A stretch of DNA of 64,000 nt, from positions 902,661-966,660 of the forward strand of contig NZ_JAGQAZ010000001.1 in assembly GCF_024345375.1 (NCBI RefSeq), read 5' to 3'. Source of the stretch: Cyanobium sp. WAJ14-Wanaka. Its GTDB lineage: Bacteria > Cyanobacteriota > Cyanobacteriia > PCC-6307 > Cyanobiaceae. This document shows positions 34,104 through 42,367 of the stretch, in pieces; within the stretch, counting starts at the first letter, position 1, and every line of letters begins with the position of its first letter. Under the pieces are notes generated by a model. That model ran no database searches. It saw only the letters and a list, made by a program, of their open reading frames with translations, and was not told where the DNA came from. Both the position numbers and the translations under genes were made by a program.

Positions 34104-36856
34104 GGTTGATCGAAGCCTGCCTGCGCAATGTGCGCCAGCACAAGCAACTTCAGCTCAGCTTTGATCGCCACTTCACCCTGGTGGGTGGCCCCAATGAGGC
34201 GGGCAAAAGCACGGTGGTGGAGGCCCTCCACAAGGGCCTATTTCTGAAGGCCAACGCCACCGGTCGGGGGGTGGAGGAGCTGCGTTCCCGGCTCCACGGC
34301 GGCCTGCCGGAGGTGGATATCAGCTTTGAGGCCCAGGGCCAGATCTGGCAACTGCGCAAACGCTTTGCCGGGGCAACCGGCACCTGCCAACTGAGCACAG
34401 CCTCGGGCACGGCCTCGGGTGTGGCCCTCAGTGGCCCCACCGCCGAGGAACGGCTGGCCAGCCTGCTGGGGGTCGATGGGGCCATCGAGGGGCGCAGGAT
34501 CGCCCAATTGCCCCAGCGCTGGGCCCACCTCTGGGTGCGCCAGGGGGAAGCGGGCCAAAACCTGCTCGACGGGCCAGGCAATGGCTACGACCTAGACCGA
34601 CTGGTGCAGCAACTGCAACAGCAGGGCAGCACCCAGGCCCTGGAATCAGGGATCGATCGCTGGGTGGGCGACCACATCCAGCAGCAACTCGACCAGCGTC
34701 TCACCGCCACGGGCAAGGTCAAAGCAGGCAGCGATCTAGCCCTTGCCCAAGAGCAACTCAACGGTGCCCAGCTCCAATTCAGCCAGGCCCAGGGCCTGCA
34801 GGAGCAACTGGAGGGGGCCATGGAGGAGTTGCGCCGGATTGGCCTGCGGCTCGATCAAATTGGCAACCAGGAGCGGCCGGCCCTGGAGCAGCTGCGCCAA
34901 AGCCAACGCCAACAGGAGCAGGCCCGTCAAAAGCTGGAGGCGGCCCTAAACCTGCACAAGGCCAAAACCGAGCCCCTGCACCAGGAGCTCCGCAGCATCG
35001 AGCAGGTCCTCTCGGAGATGGCCGGCCTGGAACAACAGCTCAACCTCCAGGCGAAGCAGCAATTGGAACTCCAGCAACAACTGGCCAAAAGCCAACTGGA
35101 GTTGCAAAACCAGCAAGCCCAACTCAGCCCCCTGCGGGAACAACAACAACGCCTGCAAACCGAACAACAGCTCAATCAGGGCCTGCAGGAATGGGGGCAA
35201 CAGCAACTTGATCTCGAGCAACTGGAGCAGGAGGCCAAGCAACTGCAACAGCACAAGGATCAATTCGGCCTCTTGCAACAGCAGGCGGAAACGGTGAAGG
35301 CGGAATTGGCCGCCCTGCCCAAAATCGATGCCGACGATGTCAAAAAACTGCGCCAAAAGGAGCAGCAATTGGCCCAGACCCAGGCCCGCTGCCAAGCCAT
35401 GGCCACCTCCATCGAACTGCTGGCCGCCGACCTACCGGTGGAGCTAGAAGGCCAGCCCCTGGCCGTAGGCAGCAGCTATCAAATCAGCAGCGCCCAGGAG
35501 CTGCTGGTGGGGGAAGGGGTGCGCCTGCGCATAAGCCCCGGGGGAGGGGAAGCCACGGCCCAGGCCGACCAGCAATTGGCCAAATGCCAAGGTCAACTGC
35601 AGGAATTACTCCAGCAACTGGGCGTTGCCGGAAGCGAAACAGCCGAACCCCTCGCCCTCAAGCGCCACGACCTCACGGCCCAACTGCAGCGCCTGCGGCT
35701 GGCGGCCAGTGCCATTCCCTGGAACCGGCTGGATGCCCAACTCGCCGAACTGCAGCCCCGCCGCCAAAGGCTGCTCGCAGCCCTCGAACTCCACAGGGAG
35801 GTGCCCAGGCAGCTGGAGGCTGGGGGCCTCCTGCCCAGCGGCCGCGAGGCTCTCCAAAGCTGGCTGGAAGCGCAGCGGGATGGGGCCAGGCTGCTGGCCA
35901 ACCAGTTGGGCCAACTGGAACACCAACTGAAGCGGGGCCAGGGGCAGTGGGAGGAGTGCCTAAACGGCCAGCGTCAACTGGAAAGCCGCCTCGAGCAGCT
36001 GGCGGGTTCCTTGGAAACCCTCCAGCAACGCCGGCTCCACGGCCAACAAAGCCATGGCACCGGAGAACAACTGCAGCAAAGGCGCCAAGAAAAAGTGGCC
36101 GAATTGGCCGCCCAGCAGGCTGAATTAGGCGCCAAGCAAGCCGAATTGAATTCCCTGGAGCAGCAACTACTTGGCCAAGCAAACAACCAGACAGCTGGAT
36201 TGGAACAGCGCAGCCAACAACTAGAGGCCGAAAAGGATTCCCTGCTCACCGCCAGGGGCCAGCAGGAACAACGCTGCCTGAGCCTAAGTGCCAAAGACCC
36301 AGCGGCAGAGGTTGAGTATTGGCAGGCCAGCCTGGAAAGGGCTAACGCTGAAATGGATCGGCTGCAACTGCACACCAAGGCACTCCAGCGCCTGCAGGGG
36401 TTATTTCACCAGGAACGCAGTGCCCTTGCCGACCAATACAGCGCCCCCCTAAAGCAGGCAATGGACCGCTACCTGGAAAAACTAGGTGGCAATTCCCGGG
36501 CAACCAGCCTGGGCTTCGATCCAAAGGCTGGTTTTGGCGAATTGCAATTACGCCAGGGTCAGCAAGGTTTTGCCTTTGAGCAGCTCAGTGGCGGCATGCG
36601 TGAACAACTGGCGGCCGCCCTCAGGCTTGCCATGGCCGAAGTGCTCCAGCCCGCCTATGACAATTGCCTGCCCCTAGTTTTTGACGACGCCTTCACCAAT
36701 AGCGATCCAGAACGGCTACAGGGCTTGGGCCGCATGGTTGAACTCGGCATCGCAGCGGGCATCCAAATAATCCTGCTCTCCTGCAACCCAGAGGATTACC
36801 GCAGCCTGGCTAAGGGCAGGGGCTCGATCCAGATCATGGCAAGCCAGGTCCCCTAA
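34100..36856 (+). CDS. SbcC/Rad50-like SMC ATPase
   Basis: This is a 918-residue ATPase with an N-terminal Walker A (GGPNEAGKST near residue 29–38), a very long Gln/Leu-rich coiled coil (about residues 190–780) and a C-terminal head with LSGGMREQLAAALRLA and the Walker B LPLVFDDAFTNSD. It is related to SbcC and the YhaN group. No clear CxxC zinc hook is seen in the coil, which is unusual for Rad50/SbcC proper. It is coupled to the upstream nuclease, so the pair probably processes broken DNA ends. Confidence 0.88.
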   Translation: MRLIEACLRNVRQHKQLQLSFDRHFTLVGGPNEAGKSTVVEALHKGLFLKANATGRGVEELRSRLHGGLPEVDISFEAQGQIWQLRKRFAGATGTCQLSTASGTASGVALSGPTAEERLASLLGVDGAIEGRRIAQLPQRWAHLWVRQGEAGQNLLDGPGNGYDLDRLVQQLQQQGSTQALESGIDRWVGDHIQQQLDQRLTATGKVKAGSDLALAQEQLNGAQLQFSQAQGLQEQLEGAMEELRRIGLRLDQIGNQERPALEQLRQSQRQQEQARQKLEAALNLHKAKTEPLHQELRSIEQVLSEMAGLEQQLNLQAKQQLELQQQLAKSQLELQNQQAQLSPLREQQQRLQTEQQLNQGLQEWGQQQLDLEQLEQEAKQLQQHKDQFGLLQQQAETVKAELAALPKIDADDVKKLRQKEQQLAQTQARCQAMATSIELLAADLPVELEGQPLAVGSSYQISSAQELLVGEGVRLRISPGGGEATAQADQQLAKCQGQLQELLQQLGVAGSETAEPLALKRHDLTAQLQRLRLAASAIPWNRLDAQLAELQPRRQRLLAALELHREVPRQLEAGGLLPSGREALQSWLEAQRDGARLLANQLGQLEHQLKRGQGQWEECLNGQRQLESRLEQLAGSLETLQQRRLHGQQSHGTGEQLQQRRQEKVAELAAQQAELGAKQAELNSLEQQLLGQANNQTAGLEQRSQQLEAEKDSLLTARGQQEQRCLSLSAKDPAAEVEYWQASLERANAEMDRLQLHTKALQRLQGLFHQERSALADQYSAPLKQAMDRYLEKLGGNSRATSLGFDPKAGFGELQLRQGQQGFAFEQLSGGMREQLAAALRLAMAEVLQPAYDNCLPLVFDDAFTNSDPERLQGLGRMVELGIAAGIQIILLSCNPEDYRSLAKGRGSIQIMASQVP

Positions 36857-36881
36857 AAAAGCCCAGAAAATACCCACAAAA

Positions 36882-36906
36882 AAAGCCCTGGCAATGCCAG
36901 GGCTTT
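36882..36906. terminator. Bidirectional intrinsic terminator
   Basis: AAAGCCCTGGC (36882–36892) pairs perfectly with GCCAGGGCTTT (36896–36906) across a three-base loop, with an A-rich stretch on the left and TTTACTTACTT on the right. It lies between the convergent sbcC-like and abrB genes and can serve both. A second small inverted repeat (TCAGGCA-GA-TGCCTGA, 36914–36929) lies next to the abrB stop. Confidence 0.88.
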
Positions 36907-36933
36907 ACTTACTTCAGGCAGATGCCTGAGGAA

Positions 36934-37299
36934 TCAATCTTCGTCTTCGTCGGTGGCGCCAGCGGGAATTAGGCGAATCTGCTTGCGACCCAGTTTGATT
37001 TCAAAATCATCGCCGGGCTTGAGATCCAGCAGAGCCGTGTAGGCCTTGCCGATCAGCAGGTTGCCATTGCCCTGGACAGTGGCCACATAGCTGAGCTTGC
37101 GACCGCCTTTGCCCATTTTGCTGGAACCGCCCAGCTCAACTCCCTTAGCTTCAAGCAGGGCCTCATAGAAGGCAGTGAAATTCAGGCGATCACCGCCGTC
37201 CTTCTTGCCAGAGACATAACCACAGGCCCTAACAATGTCGGATTTGCCGACGTCGCCAAGCTCCTTTACCTTGGCAAGCAATTCTGATCCTGTAAGCAT
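36934..37299 (-). CDS. Cyanobacterial AbrB-family transcriptional regulator
   Basis: This 121-residue cyAbrB protein starts MLTGSELLAKVKELGDVGKSD and contains FTAFYEALLEAKG and a C-terminal AbrB-like strand segment (YVATVQGNGNLLIGKAY). Cyanobacterial AbrB proteins bind DNA with their C-terminal part and influence carbon and nitrogen metabolism. The ATG at 37299 gives the usual family N-terminus, although the frame stays open 20 codons further. A perfect 16-bp palindrome lies 27 bp upstream of the start. Confidence 0.92.
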   Translation of the reverse strand: MLTGSELLAKVKELGDVGKSDIVRACGYVSGKKDGGDRLNFTAFYEALLEAKGVELGGSSKMGKGGRKLSYVATVQGNGNLLIGKAYTALLDLKPGDDFEIKLGRKQIRLIPAGATDEDED

Positions 37300-37325
37300 C
37301 GCGTTACGTGAAATGTTGAACAGTC

Positions 37326-37341
37326 CTGGGTGATCACCCAG
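37326..37341. promoter_or_regulatory. Perfect 16-bp palindrome upstream of abrB
   Basis: CTGGGTGATCACCCAG is its own reverse complement. It lies in the 103-bp space between the divergent abrB and GNAT genes, 27 bp before the abrB ATG. It could be an operator for a dimeric repressor or an RNA hairpin in the abrB leader. Confidence 0.6.
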
Positions 37342-37402
37342 AGAAGACCTACAGAACATACACCATCAGCACAATTATTCAAGCCCGAAAACTCTCTCTT
37401 CC

Positions 37403-37879
37403 ATGGATCTCCTGCGGACACTCAACCTCAATGATCGTGATGAGATCGCGCTGGTGTATGCCGACGCCGTAAGAAGCCAAGCCAGCGCTCTCTATACAGC
37501 TGAACAAGTTGAAGCTTGGGCCAACCATGCTTGGCAGGATGGGGGTTTTGATCAAGCATTGCTAGCTGGTCAGGGCCTGGCCAGCCTTTCCAGTGCAACT
37601 AGCAATGCCAGCATTGAGGCCTTTGGGGTACTGGATCCAATTGATCGTCTTTCCCTCCTCTATTGCAGAGGCCGATCCTGCCGCCAGGGCAGAAGCGGCC
37701 AGCTCCTGGAAGGCCTAGGGCAATTGGCCCGCAAAGGGGGCTGCCGGCAATTGCGAACGGAGGCCAGCCAACTCTCCAGGCCCCTTTTACTGCGGCAGGG
37801 CTGGCAGGTGGAGCAAGAGGAGGAAGTGCTGTTTGCTGGCACAGCCTTCGTGCGTTGGCGCATGATCAAGTTTCTGTAA
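37403..37879 (+). CDS. GNAT-family N-acetyltransferase (putative)
   Basis: This 158-residue protein has the spacing of a GNAT fold: YTAEQVEAWANHAW near residue 31 (as in YafP-like members), a hydrophobic strand LSLLYCRGRSCRQGRSGQLL where the acetyl-CoA loop (R/Q-x-x-G-x-G/A) is expected, and a LRTEAS segment followed by RPLLLRQGWQVE. The acetyl-CoA loop is a little irregular (CRQGRSG). The substrate is unknown. It is divergent from abrB and lies 19 bp before the Nif11–cupin gene. Confidence 0.72.
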   Translation: MDLLRTLNLNDRDEIALVYADAVRSQASALYTAEQVEAWANHAWQDGGFDQALLAGQGLASLSSATSNASIEAFGVLDPIDRLSLLYCRGRSCRQGRSGQLLEGLGQLARKGGCRQLRTEASQLSRPLLLRQGWQVEQEEEVLFAGTAFVRWRMIKFL

Positions 37880-37898
37880 ACACCTACAAGCGAGCCCC

Positions 37899-38435
37899 GT
37901 GGCCCAAGAGCAACTGCTGCAGTTCCTTGAAAAGGTGCGCCAACTCAATCAATTTGTCGCCTTGACTGAGGCCCAACCGGCCCTGCGCCAACAGCTTGAA
38001 GACTGCAGCAACCACCAGCAGGTGGTCAATTTGGCCCGCGAGCATGGCCTTGAGATTGGTCGCCGCTGGGGGGAACTCCAACAACCAGAACAACCGGCAA
38101 AACAGAGCAACATCTTTTCGAGCCCATGTCCGCCCCCGGGCCATGAGACCCACCAGCTGTTAATCGAGCAGCCAGGCCTGCGCATCGAGCAAATCCACTC
38201 CTGTGGTTACGCCAGCCCCAGGGATTTTTGGTACGACCAACCGGAGCAGGAATGGGTACTGCTGATGCAGGGATGCGCCGAACTTCAGTTTGAGGATGAA
38301 GCCCAATCACGCCACCTGGGCCCAGGCGACAGCCTGTTGATTGGGGCCCATCGGCGCCATCGGCTCGTGGCTACTGATCCAGCGCCGGGCTGCGTTTGGC
38401 TGGCCCTGTTCTGGCCGGTGGTTGGCGCAGGTTGA
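37899..38435 (+). CDS. Nif11-like domain fused to a cupin domain
   Basis: This 178-residue protein has two parts. Residues 1–55 match the Nif11-like leader region (QLLQFLEKVRQLNQFV, then LRQQLEDCSNHQQVVNLARE). From about residue 85 a small cupin follows, with EWVLLMQGCAELQFED and LGPGDSLLIGAHRRHRL, the two cupin motifs. The Nif11 region usually serves as a leader for ribosomal peptide precursors, so a fusion to a metal-binding barrel is unusual, though such fusions recur in cyanobacteria. The start is GTG. The last 65 bp overlap the convergent PsiE gene. Confidence 0.8.
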   Translation: MAQEQLLQFLEKVRQLNQFVALTEAQPALRQQLEDCSNHQQVVNLAREHGLEIGRRWGELQQPEQPAKQSNIFSSPCPPPGHETHQLLIEQPGLRIEQIHSCGYASPRDFWYDQPEQEWVLLMQGCAELQFEDEAQSRHLGPGDSLLIGAHRRHRLVATDPAPGCVWLALFWPVVGAG

Positions 38436-38865
38436 GGGTTCGCACCAACCAAAAGGCACCCCCCAGGGCCAACACTGCCAAACCCAAGCCAGCCAAAAGG
38501 GCGGGCTTATTTTCTGCCCCAGGCGGCAAAACAATCACCTTGCGGGCCACGGCCGTCATCGCCGTAAGCAACACCAGCTCAATTTGCACCACATGGCGGC
38601 GCAGATAGGAGGTGATGTTTTGAAGCACCTCAATGGCAATCAATAGGGTGAGCAAATCACCCAGCAACTGGTTGAGCTTGCTGGCCATCCAGGGGGTGGA
38701 CGGTGCCAATAACGCCCAAAAAACCTGGCCGATTAGCTGGATGGTGCCGGCGACCATCACCACAAACAGCACCACACTCAGGACCTTGGCGAGCTGGTGC
38801 TCCGCCAGGTCCGCTAACTCAAGAAATCGGGCATCAGCCCACTGGTTACGAAGGCGCTTGAACAC
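38371..38865 (-). CDS. PsiE-family membrane protein
   Basis: This 164-residue protein has four membrane segments. LLTLLIAIEVLQNITSYLRRHVVQIELVL is split here by its central charged turn and matches the PsiE (phosphate-starvation-inducible E) family core. The function of the family is unknown. The start is GTG at 38865. It converges on the Nif11–cupin gene with a 65-bp overlap and lies 15 bp after a small secreted-protein gene on the same strand. Confidence 0.8.
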   Translation of the reverse strand: MFKRLRNQWADARFLELADLAEHQLAKVLSVVLFVVMVAGTIQLIGQVFWALLAPSTPWMASKLNQLLGDLLTLLIAIEVLQNITSYLRRHVVQIELVLLTAMTAVARKVIVLPPGAENKPALLAGLGLAVLALGGAFWLVRTLNLRQPPARTGPAKRSPALDQ

Positions 38866-38880
38866 AGTGATTAGGGAGCC

Positions 38881-39177
38881 TTAATTTTGGAAATAGTTGA
38901 ACTGGGGCTTGGCCTGGGTGTCGCTAGGCGGATTGACCAGCCGGGTGTCACAGGTGATGGTGCCGTCGTCGGCCATTAGGCAATTGGACGGCTCCACCTT
39001 GGTCTCAGGGCCCACCGAGGGCCCAGGGCTCCAAAGGAATCGCTGGGCCTGGGCCTGGGCCGGAGCAGCCAGCAATGCCGATGCCGCCCATAGGGATAAA
39101 ACAGTTGTGCCCATTGCCAGAAGTAGGCCAACGGAGCCGCTGCGGTTGGGCTGGGAATGGCCAGGCATGGATGGCAT
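38881..39177 (-). CDS. Small secreted protein, function unknown
   Basis: The 98-residue product has a polar N-terminus, a hydrophobic core (VGLLLAMGTTVLSLWAASAL) and an AQAQA-type signal peptidase site. A short mature domain of about 50 residues follows, with two cysteines (NCLMADDGTITCDT) that could form a disulfide. I chose the ATG at 39177; the ATG at 39168 and a GTG at 39207 are alternatives. No family is recognised. Confidence 0.68.
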   Translation of the reverse strand: MPSMPGHSQPNRSGSVGLLLAMGTTVLSLWAASALLAAPAQAQAQRFLWSPGPSVGPETKVEPSNCLMADDGTITCDTRLVNPPSDTQAKPQFNYFQN

Positions 39178-39225
39178 CACTGGGATCGCGTTACTCGATG
39201 TCACCACTTTGCCTGGGCTGGGGCG

Positions 39226-39621
39226 TTAGGGATTGTGATCCTCTCGAATTTCCTGCAGCAGCAGATCCAATTGCCCCAAGGAAGCCTCCAGGCTTGGGGT
39301 GCCGAGATCAGCTTCTGGGCTAGCAAGGGGTGGTCGGGAAGCTGCGCCGCTGGATGGGGCCCAGCCGTCCTCCCCGTACCAAAGGTCTTCGATCCCGCAC
39401 AGCTGCTGAACCAAGCCATCGAGGCCCGAGCGGCTGTAGGTGCGGTTGAGCTCCTCCAACAAAACCGGCATGCGAATCGAAGCTGCCCGCAGGGCCCTCC
39501 GCAGGTCGGCCTGGGTCCGGCCCGTGTGGCGCAGCCAGTCCTTGAGAAACGACTGGAGATCCTCTAGCTGCTCGGCCGTGAGGGTGGATCTATTTGGGCT
39601 GGGGGAATTTGTTGAGGACAT
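39226..39621 (-). CDS. Conserved hypothetical protein
   Basis: The 131-residue protein begins with a helical region of about 75 residues that reads like a helix-turn-helix (LTAEQLEDLQSFLKDWLR, then TQADLRRALRAASIRMPVLLEEL). A Pro/Ser-rich linker and an acidic C-terminal helix (QLDLLLQEIREDH) follow. I do not recognise a named family. Its start overlaps the upstream DUF1232 gene by 32 bp, so the two are probably cotranscribed. Confidence 0.7.
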   Translation of the reverse strand: MSSTNSPSPNRSTLTAEQLEDLQSFLKDWLRHTGRTQADLRRALRAASIRMPVLLEELNRTYSRSGLDGLVQQLCGIEDLWYGEDGWAPSSGAASRPPLASPEADLGTPSLEASLGQLDLLLQEIREDHNP

Positions 39622-39967
39622 CAGCTTTAGCGGCCGAGGGAGTCAAATGACGGGCACATAGCCCCAATAGGGCAGTCATGGCAACCAGATCATCGCTGAA
39701 ACCCAAAGCTGGGATGAAATCGGGAATCCCGTCCATCGGCATCAGTAAGTAGGTGAGGGCCGCAAGCACCGTCGCCTTAACAGTGGCGGGGGTTTGGGGG
39801 TCGAGCAGCAGCTCCAGGCACTCCAAAGCTGGCCGAGCCACCAGGCGCCCGGCCCGCCGCAGCACCCGGATCATCAGCATTTCATCAACGACCTTGCTCT
39901 CCAGCACTTCGGCCTCAAGGGGGGCATCAGCCCAGGGCCCCGCTCCAGATTTGGCTTCGCTCGTCAT
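39590..39967 (-). CDS. DUF1232 (YkvA-like) protein
   Basis: This 125-residue protein carries the DUF1232 core near residues 70–100: LTYLLMPMDGIPDFIPALG followed by SDDLVAMTALLG. That pattern (P-x-D-x-I-P-D-x-I-P…DD) is diagnostic of the family, which is short, partly membrane-associated and of unknown function. The ATG at 39967 is the only good start. Confidence 0.86.
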   Translation of the reverse strand: MTSEAKSGAGPWADAPLEAEVLESKVVDEMLMIRVLRRAGRLVARPALECLELLLDPQTPATVKATVLAALTYLLMPMDGIPDFIPALGFSDDLVAMTALLGLCARHLTPSAAKADVLNKFPQPK

Positions 39968-40005
39968 CGAAAAAGCCTAGGCAACTCCCCCTGGGGCGGG
40001 GCCGC

Positions 40006-40929
40006 CTAGACCACCTCCACCAGGCCGCTCTCAATGCCGGTGCGGCGCATCTTGCGCAGGGCCCGTTGCAGCATCTGGCGGCAGTACTCGCGACTGCAGT
40101 TGAGGTACTTCGACACCTCGGCCAGGGTGCGCCACTCGTTGCCGCCATCAAGGCCAAAGCGCAGCATCACCACGGTGCGTTCCTTCGGGGTCAGGCTGGA
40201 GCGATCAAGCAGGGTCCAAACCGAGGCCGAACGCTCAGCCAATTCGGCCTTTTCCATGGGGGCCAGCTCACTGCTGGGCAGCACATCCACCAACTCGGAA
40301 GGATCATTCTTCGACTTGACCACCCCCTGCAGGCTGACGGTGATACTGCGCAGCTCGCAACCCAGCAGCTCCACTACCTCCTCGATCGGCAGCTTCAACA
40401 TCACCGCCAAATGGGAAGCGGTTGGCAATACCCCATTGGCCTGCAGATAGCGGGCCTTGGCAGCCCGCAACCGGGTGAGCCTTTCATTCACGTTCACCGG
40501 AATACGAATGGTGCGGCTCTGGGTGGAAAGGGCACGGTTAAGACCCTGGCGAATCCACCAGTAGGCATAGGTGCTGAAGCGGTGCCCCCTGGTGGGGTCG
40601 TATTTCTCCACGGCACGGGCCAGGCCCAAGGTGCCCTCCTGGATCAGATCCAACAGATCCAGACCCTTATTTTGATAGCGCTTGGCCAGGTTGACCACCA
40701 GGCGCAAGTTGGCGGTAATCATTTGATTTTTTGCCCTCTCGCCCACCTTCATGGTGCGTAGCTCAAGGTCGTTGTATTCGCAGGCAGGCCCCGCACCACC
40801 GGCTTCCATGCAGCGCTGCTGCAACACCACCATCGACTGCACCTTGCGGCCCAGGATGAGCTCCTGCTCAGGATTTAACAGGGAATGGCGACCGATCTCG
40901 CCGAGATAGGCACTCAACGAGCTCGCCAT
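40006..40929 (-). CDS. Group 2 RNA polymerase sigma-70 factor
   Basis: This 307-residue sigma factor has region 1.2 at the N-terminus (LSAYLGEIGRHSLLNPEQE), region 2 with NLRLVVNLAKRYQNKGLDLL and FSTYAYWWIRQGLNRAL for –10 recognition, region 3 and a region 4 helix-turn-helix (LAEVSKYLNCSREYCRQML). The missing N-terminal region 1.1 and the length point to the non-essential, RpoD-like group 2 factors of cyanobacteria, which act in stress or circadian and nitrogen responses. The start ATG follows a strong ribosome binding site. Confidence 0.93.
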   Translation of the reverse strand: MASSLSAYLGEIGRHSLLNPEQELILGRKVQSMVVLQQRCMEAGGAGPACEYNDLELRTMKVGERAKNQMITANLRLVVNLAKRYQNKGLDLLDLIQEGTLGLARAVEKYDPTRGHRFSTYAYWWIRQGLNRALSTQSRTIRIPVNVNERLTRLRAAKARYLQANGVLPTASHLAVMLKLPIEEVVELLGCELRSITVSLQGVVKSKNDPSELVDVLPSSELAPMEKAELAERSASVWTLLDRSSLTPKERTVVMLRFGLDGGNEWRTLAEVSKYLNCSREYCRQMLQRALRKMRRTGIESGLVEVV

Positions 40930-40933
40930 GTTT

Positions 40934-40942
40934 CACCTCCTT
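40934..40942 (-). promoter_or_regulatory. Strong ribosome binding site of the sigma factor gene
   Basis: AAGGAGGTG lies four bases before the ATG, a near-complete match to the 16S rRNA 3' end. Such strength is rare in this window. Upstream, 40945–41060 is unusually rich in A+T for the region and probably holds the promoter. Confidence 0.8.
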
Positions 40943-41108
40943 TATTAAAGAAATCTAGGGGGATTTAGCGGGCTTAGTAAAAGCAGCCGAAAAGCTTCCG
41001 ACTTTCAATTTTACTACTGATTTCAGGAAGATTTCATATTTAACCAATTCACCCCAGACAGGGGTCGACAGGCAGCCGCTACGGTTGCTCCACTCTGAAA
41101 AAGGCCCC

Positions 41109-41609
41109 ATGGGCGTCGCCCACACCCTTTTTGCCGCCATCCCCCCAGAAGTGCTGAGCCGCGCTGGCGTGGCCTATCTCCACTACGTGAGCTTCATGGT
41201 CTGTTTTGGGGCCCTGGTCCTGGAGCGCCGCCTAATCAAGGCAGATCCGAGCAAGCAGGAAGCCACCTTGATGGTGATCACCGATGTGGTCTACGGCTTG
41301 GCGGCCTTGGCCGTGCTGGGTTCGGGAATTCTGCGGGTGCTCTATTTCGGCCAGGGGGCGGAGTTTTACACGGAGAACCCCCTGTTTTGGTGGAAGGTTG
41401 GGGTCTACCTGGCCGTTGGCGGCCTTTCCCTCTACCCAACCATCACCTACATCCTCTGGGCCCTGCCCCTGAGCAAAGGGGAGCTGCCCAAGGTGAGCGA
41501 GGCCCTGGCCACCCGGCTGGGCTGGATTCTCAATATTGAGCTGGTGGGCTTTGCCCTGATTCCCCTGATGGCAACCCTGATGTCCCGGGGTGTGGGCTTG
41601 CCCAGCTGA
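41109..41609 (+). CDS. DUF2214 family membrane protein
   Basis: This 166-residue protein has four membrane segments: SRAGVAYLHYVSFMVCFGAL near residue 18, a second starting TDVVYGLAALAVLGSGILR, a third around NPLFWWKVGVYLAVGGLSL and a fourth near the C-terminus. The pattern fits DUF2214, a cyanobacterial and proteobacterial membrane family of unknown function. The ATG at 41109 was chosen over a TTG at 41085. Its stop overlaps the next start (TGATG). Confidence 0.82.
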   Translation: MGVAHTLFAAIPPEVLSRAGVAYLHYVSFMVCFGALVLERRLIKADPSKQEATLMVITDVVYGLAALAVLGSGILRVLYFGQGAEFYTENPLFWWKVGVYLAVGGLSLYPTITYILWALPLSKGELPKVSEALATRLGWILNIELVGFALIPLMATLMSRGVGLPS

Positions 41610-42367
41610 TGAAGGCTTGGGCGACGGCCACGGCTTTGGCGACGGCCACGGCTTTGGCGACCTGTCTTGGTGGGATGGCCCTGGCCAATCCAGCGATCCC
41701 CAACCAGCCAGCCACCAGCCCCCCTGCCAGCCCCATCTCTGGTCCCATCTCCGGCGACTACCGGGACAAACTGCGCAGCACCCCCTGGGGATGGCCAATC
41801 CTTCCCCATTGGCGGGTATGGGTCGAACCTGCTGCCACCACTGGCCCAGACGCCCTTTGGGACCAGCGCTGGCTGGGCGCCATAGAGGGGGCCCTGGGCC
41901 ACTGGCAGGGGGTGCTGTCGGTTGAGAGGGTGGATGATCCAGCCCAGGCCCAAATCCTGATTTTTCGCCGCAGGCCGCCGATCCGCAACCAGCGGGCCAG
42001 CCACGGCCGCGCAGAGCTGGAGCTGGTGCGCCGGCAGACGGCCACGGGCTGGCAACTCGAACCAAAGGTGAGTGTGGCCATCAGCCCCGGCCAAGGCCCC
42101 AAGGCGATCGAGGCCACCGCCCTCCACGAACTGGGCCATGCCTTTGGCCTTTGGGGCCACAGCGACAACCCCGCAGATGCCATGGCCGTGGCCCCTGGGG
42201 CCAAACCGATTCTTAAGCTGAGCGAGCGCGATCGCGCCACCCTGCGCTGGCTTTACGGCCAACCGGGCCTCAAGCTTGAAGCTGGGCCAGTCACTCCCAC
42301 CCCAGTCACTCCCGCCGGGGCCCTCCCCGGCGGGTCGCCAAAACCTCCTGAACCTGGCGCCAACTAA
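41609..42367 (+). CDS. Secreted matrixin-like zinc metalloprotease
   Basis: This 252-residue protein has a signal peptide built from a tandem repeat (ATATALATATALAT). The catalytic motif HELGHAFGLWGHS near residue 174 is the extended HExxHxxGxxH of metzincins, followed by ADAMA, which may form the Met-turn. The C-terminus is Pro-rich. The substrate is unknown; secretion to the periplasm or outside is predicted. It is translationally coupled to the DUF2214 gene, and its last 62 bp overlap the convergent hisIE. Confidence 0.85.
   Translation: MKAWATATALATATALATCLGGMALANPAIPNQPATSPPASPISGPISGDYRDKLRSTPWGWPILPHWRVWVEPAATTGPDALWDQRWLGAIEGALGHWQGVLSVERVDDPAQAQILIFRRRPPIRNQRASHGRAELELVRRQTATGWQLEPKVSVAISPGQGPKAIEATALHELGHAFGLWGHSDNPADAMAVAPGAKPILKLSERDRATLRWLYGQPGLKLEAGPVTPTPVTPAGALPGGSPKPPEPGAN
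41621..41656 (+). repeat. Two tandem 18-bp repeats inside the protease signal peptide
   Basis: Two identical 18-bp units (41621–41638 and 41639–41656), plus five bases of a third, encode ATATAL repeats. The repeat keeps the frame and lengthens the hydrophobic part of the signal peptide by six residues per unit. Confidence 0.85.
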
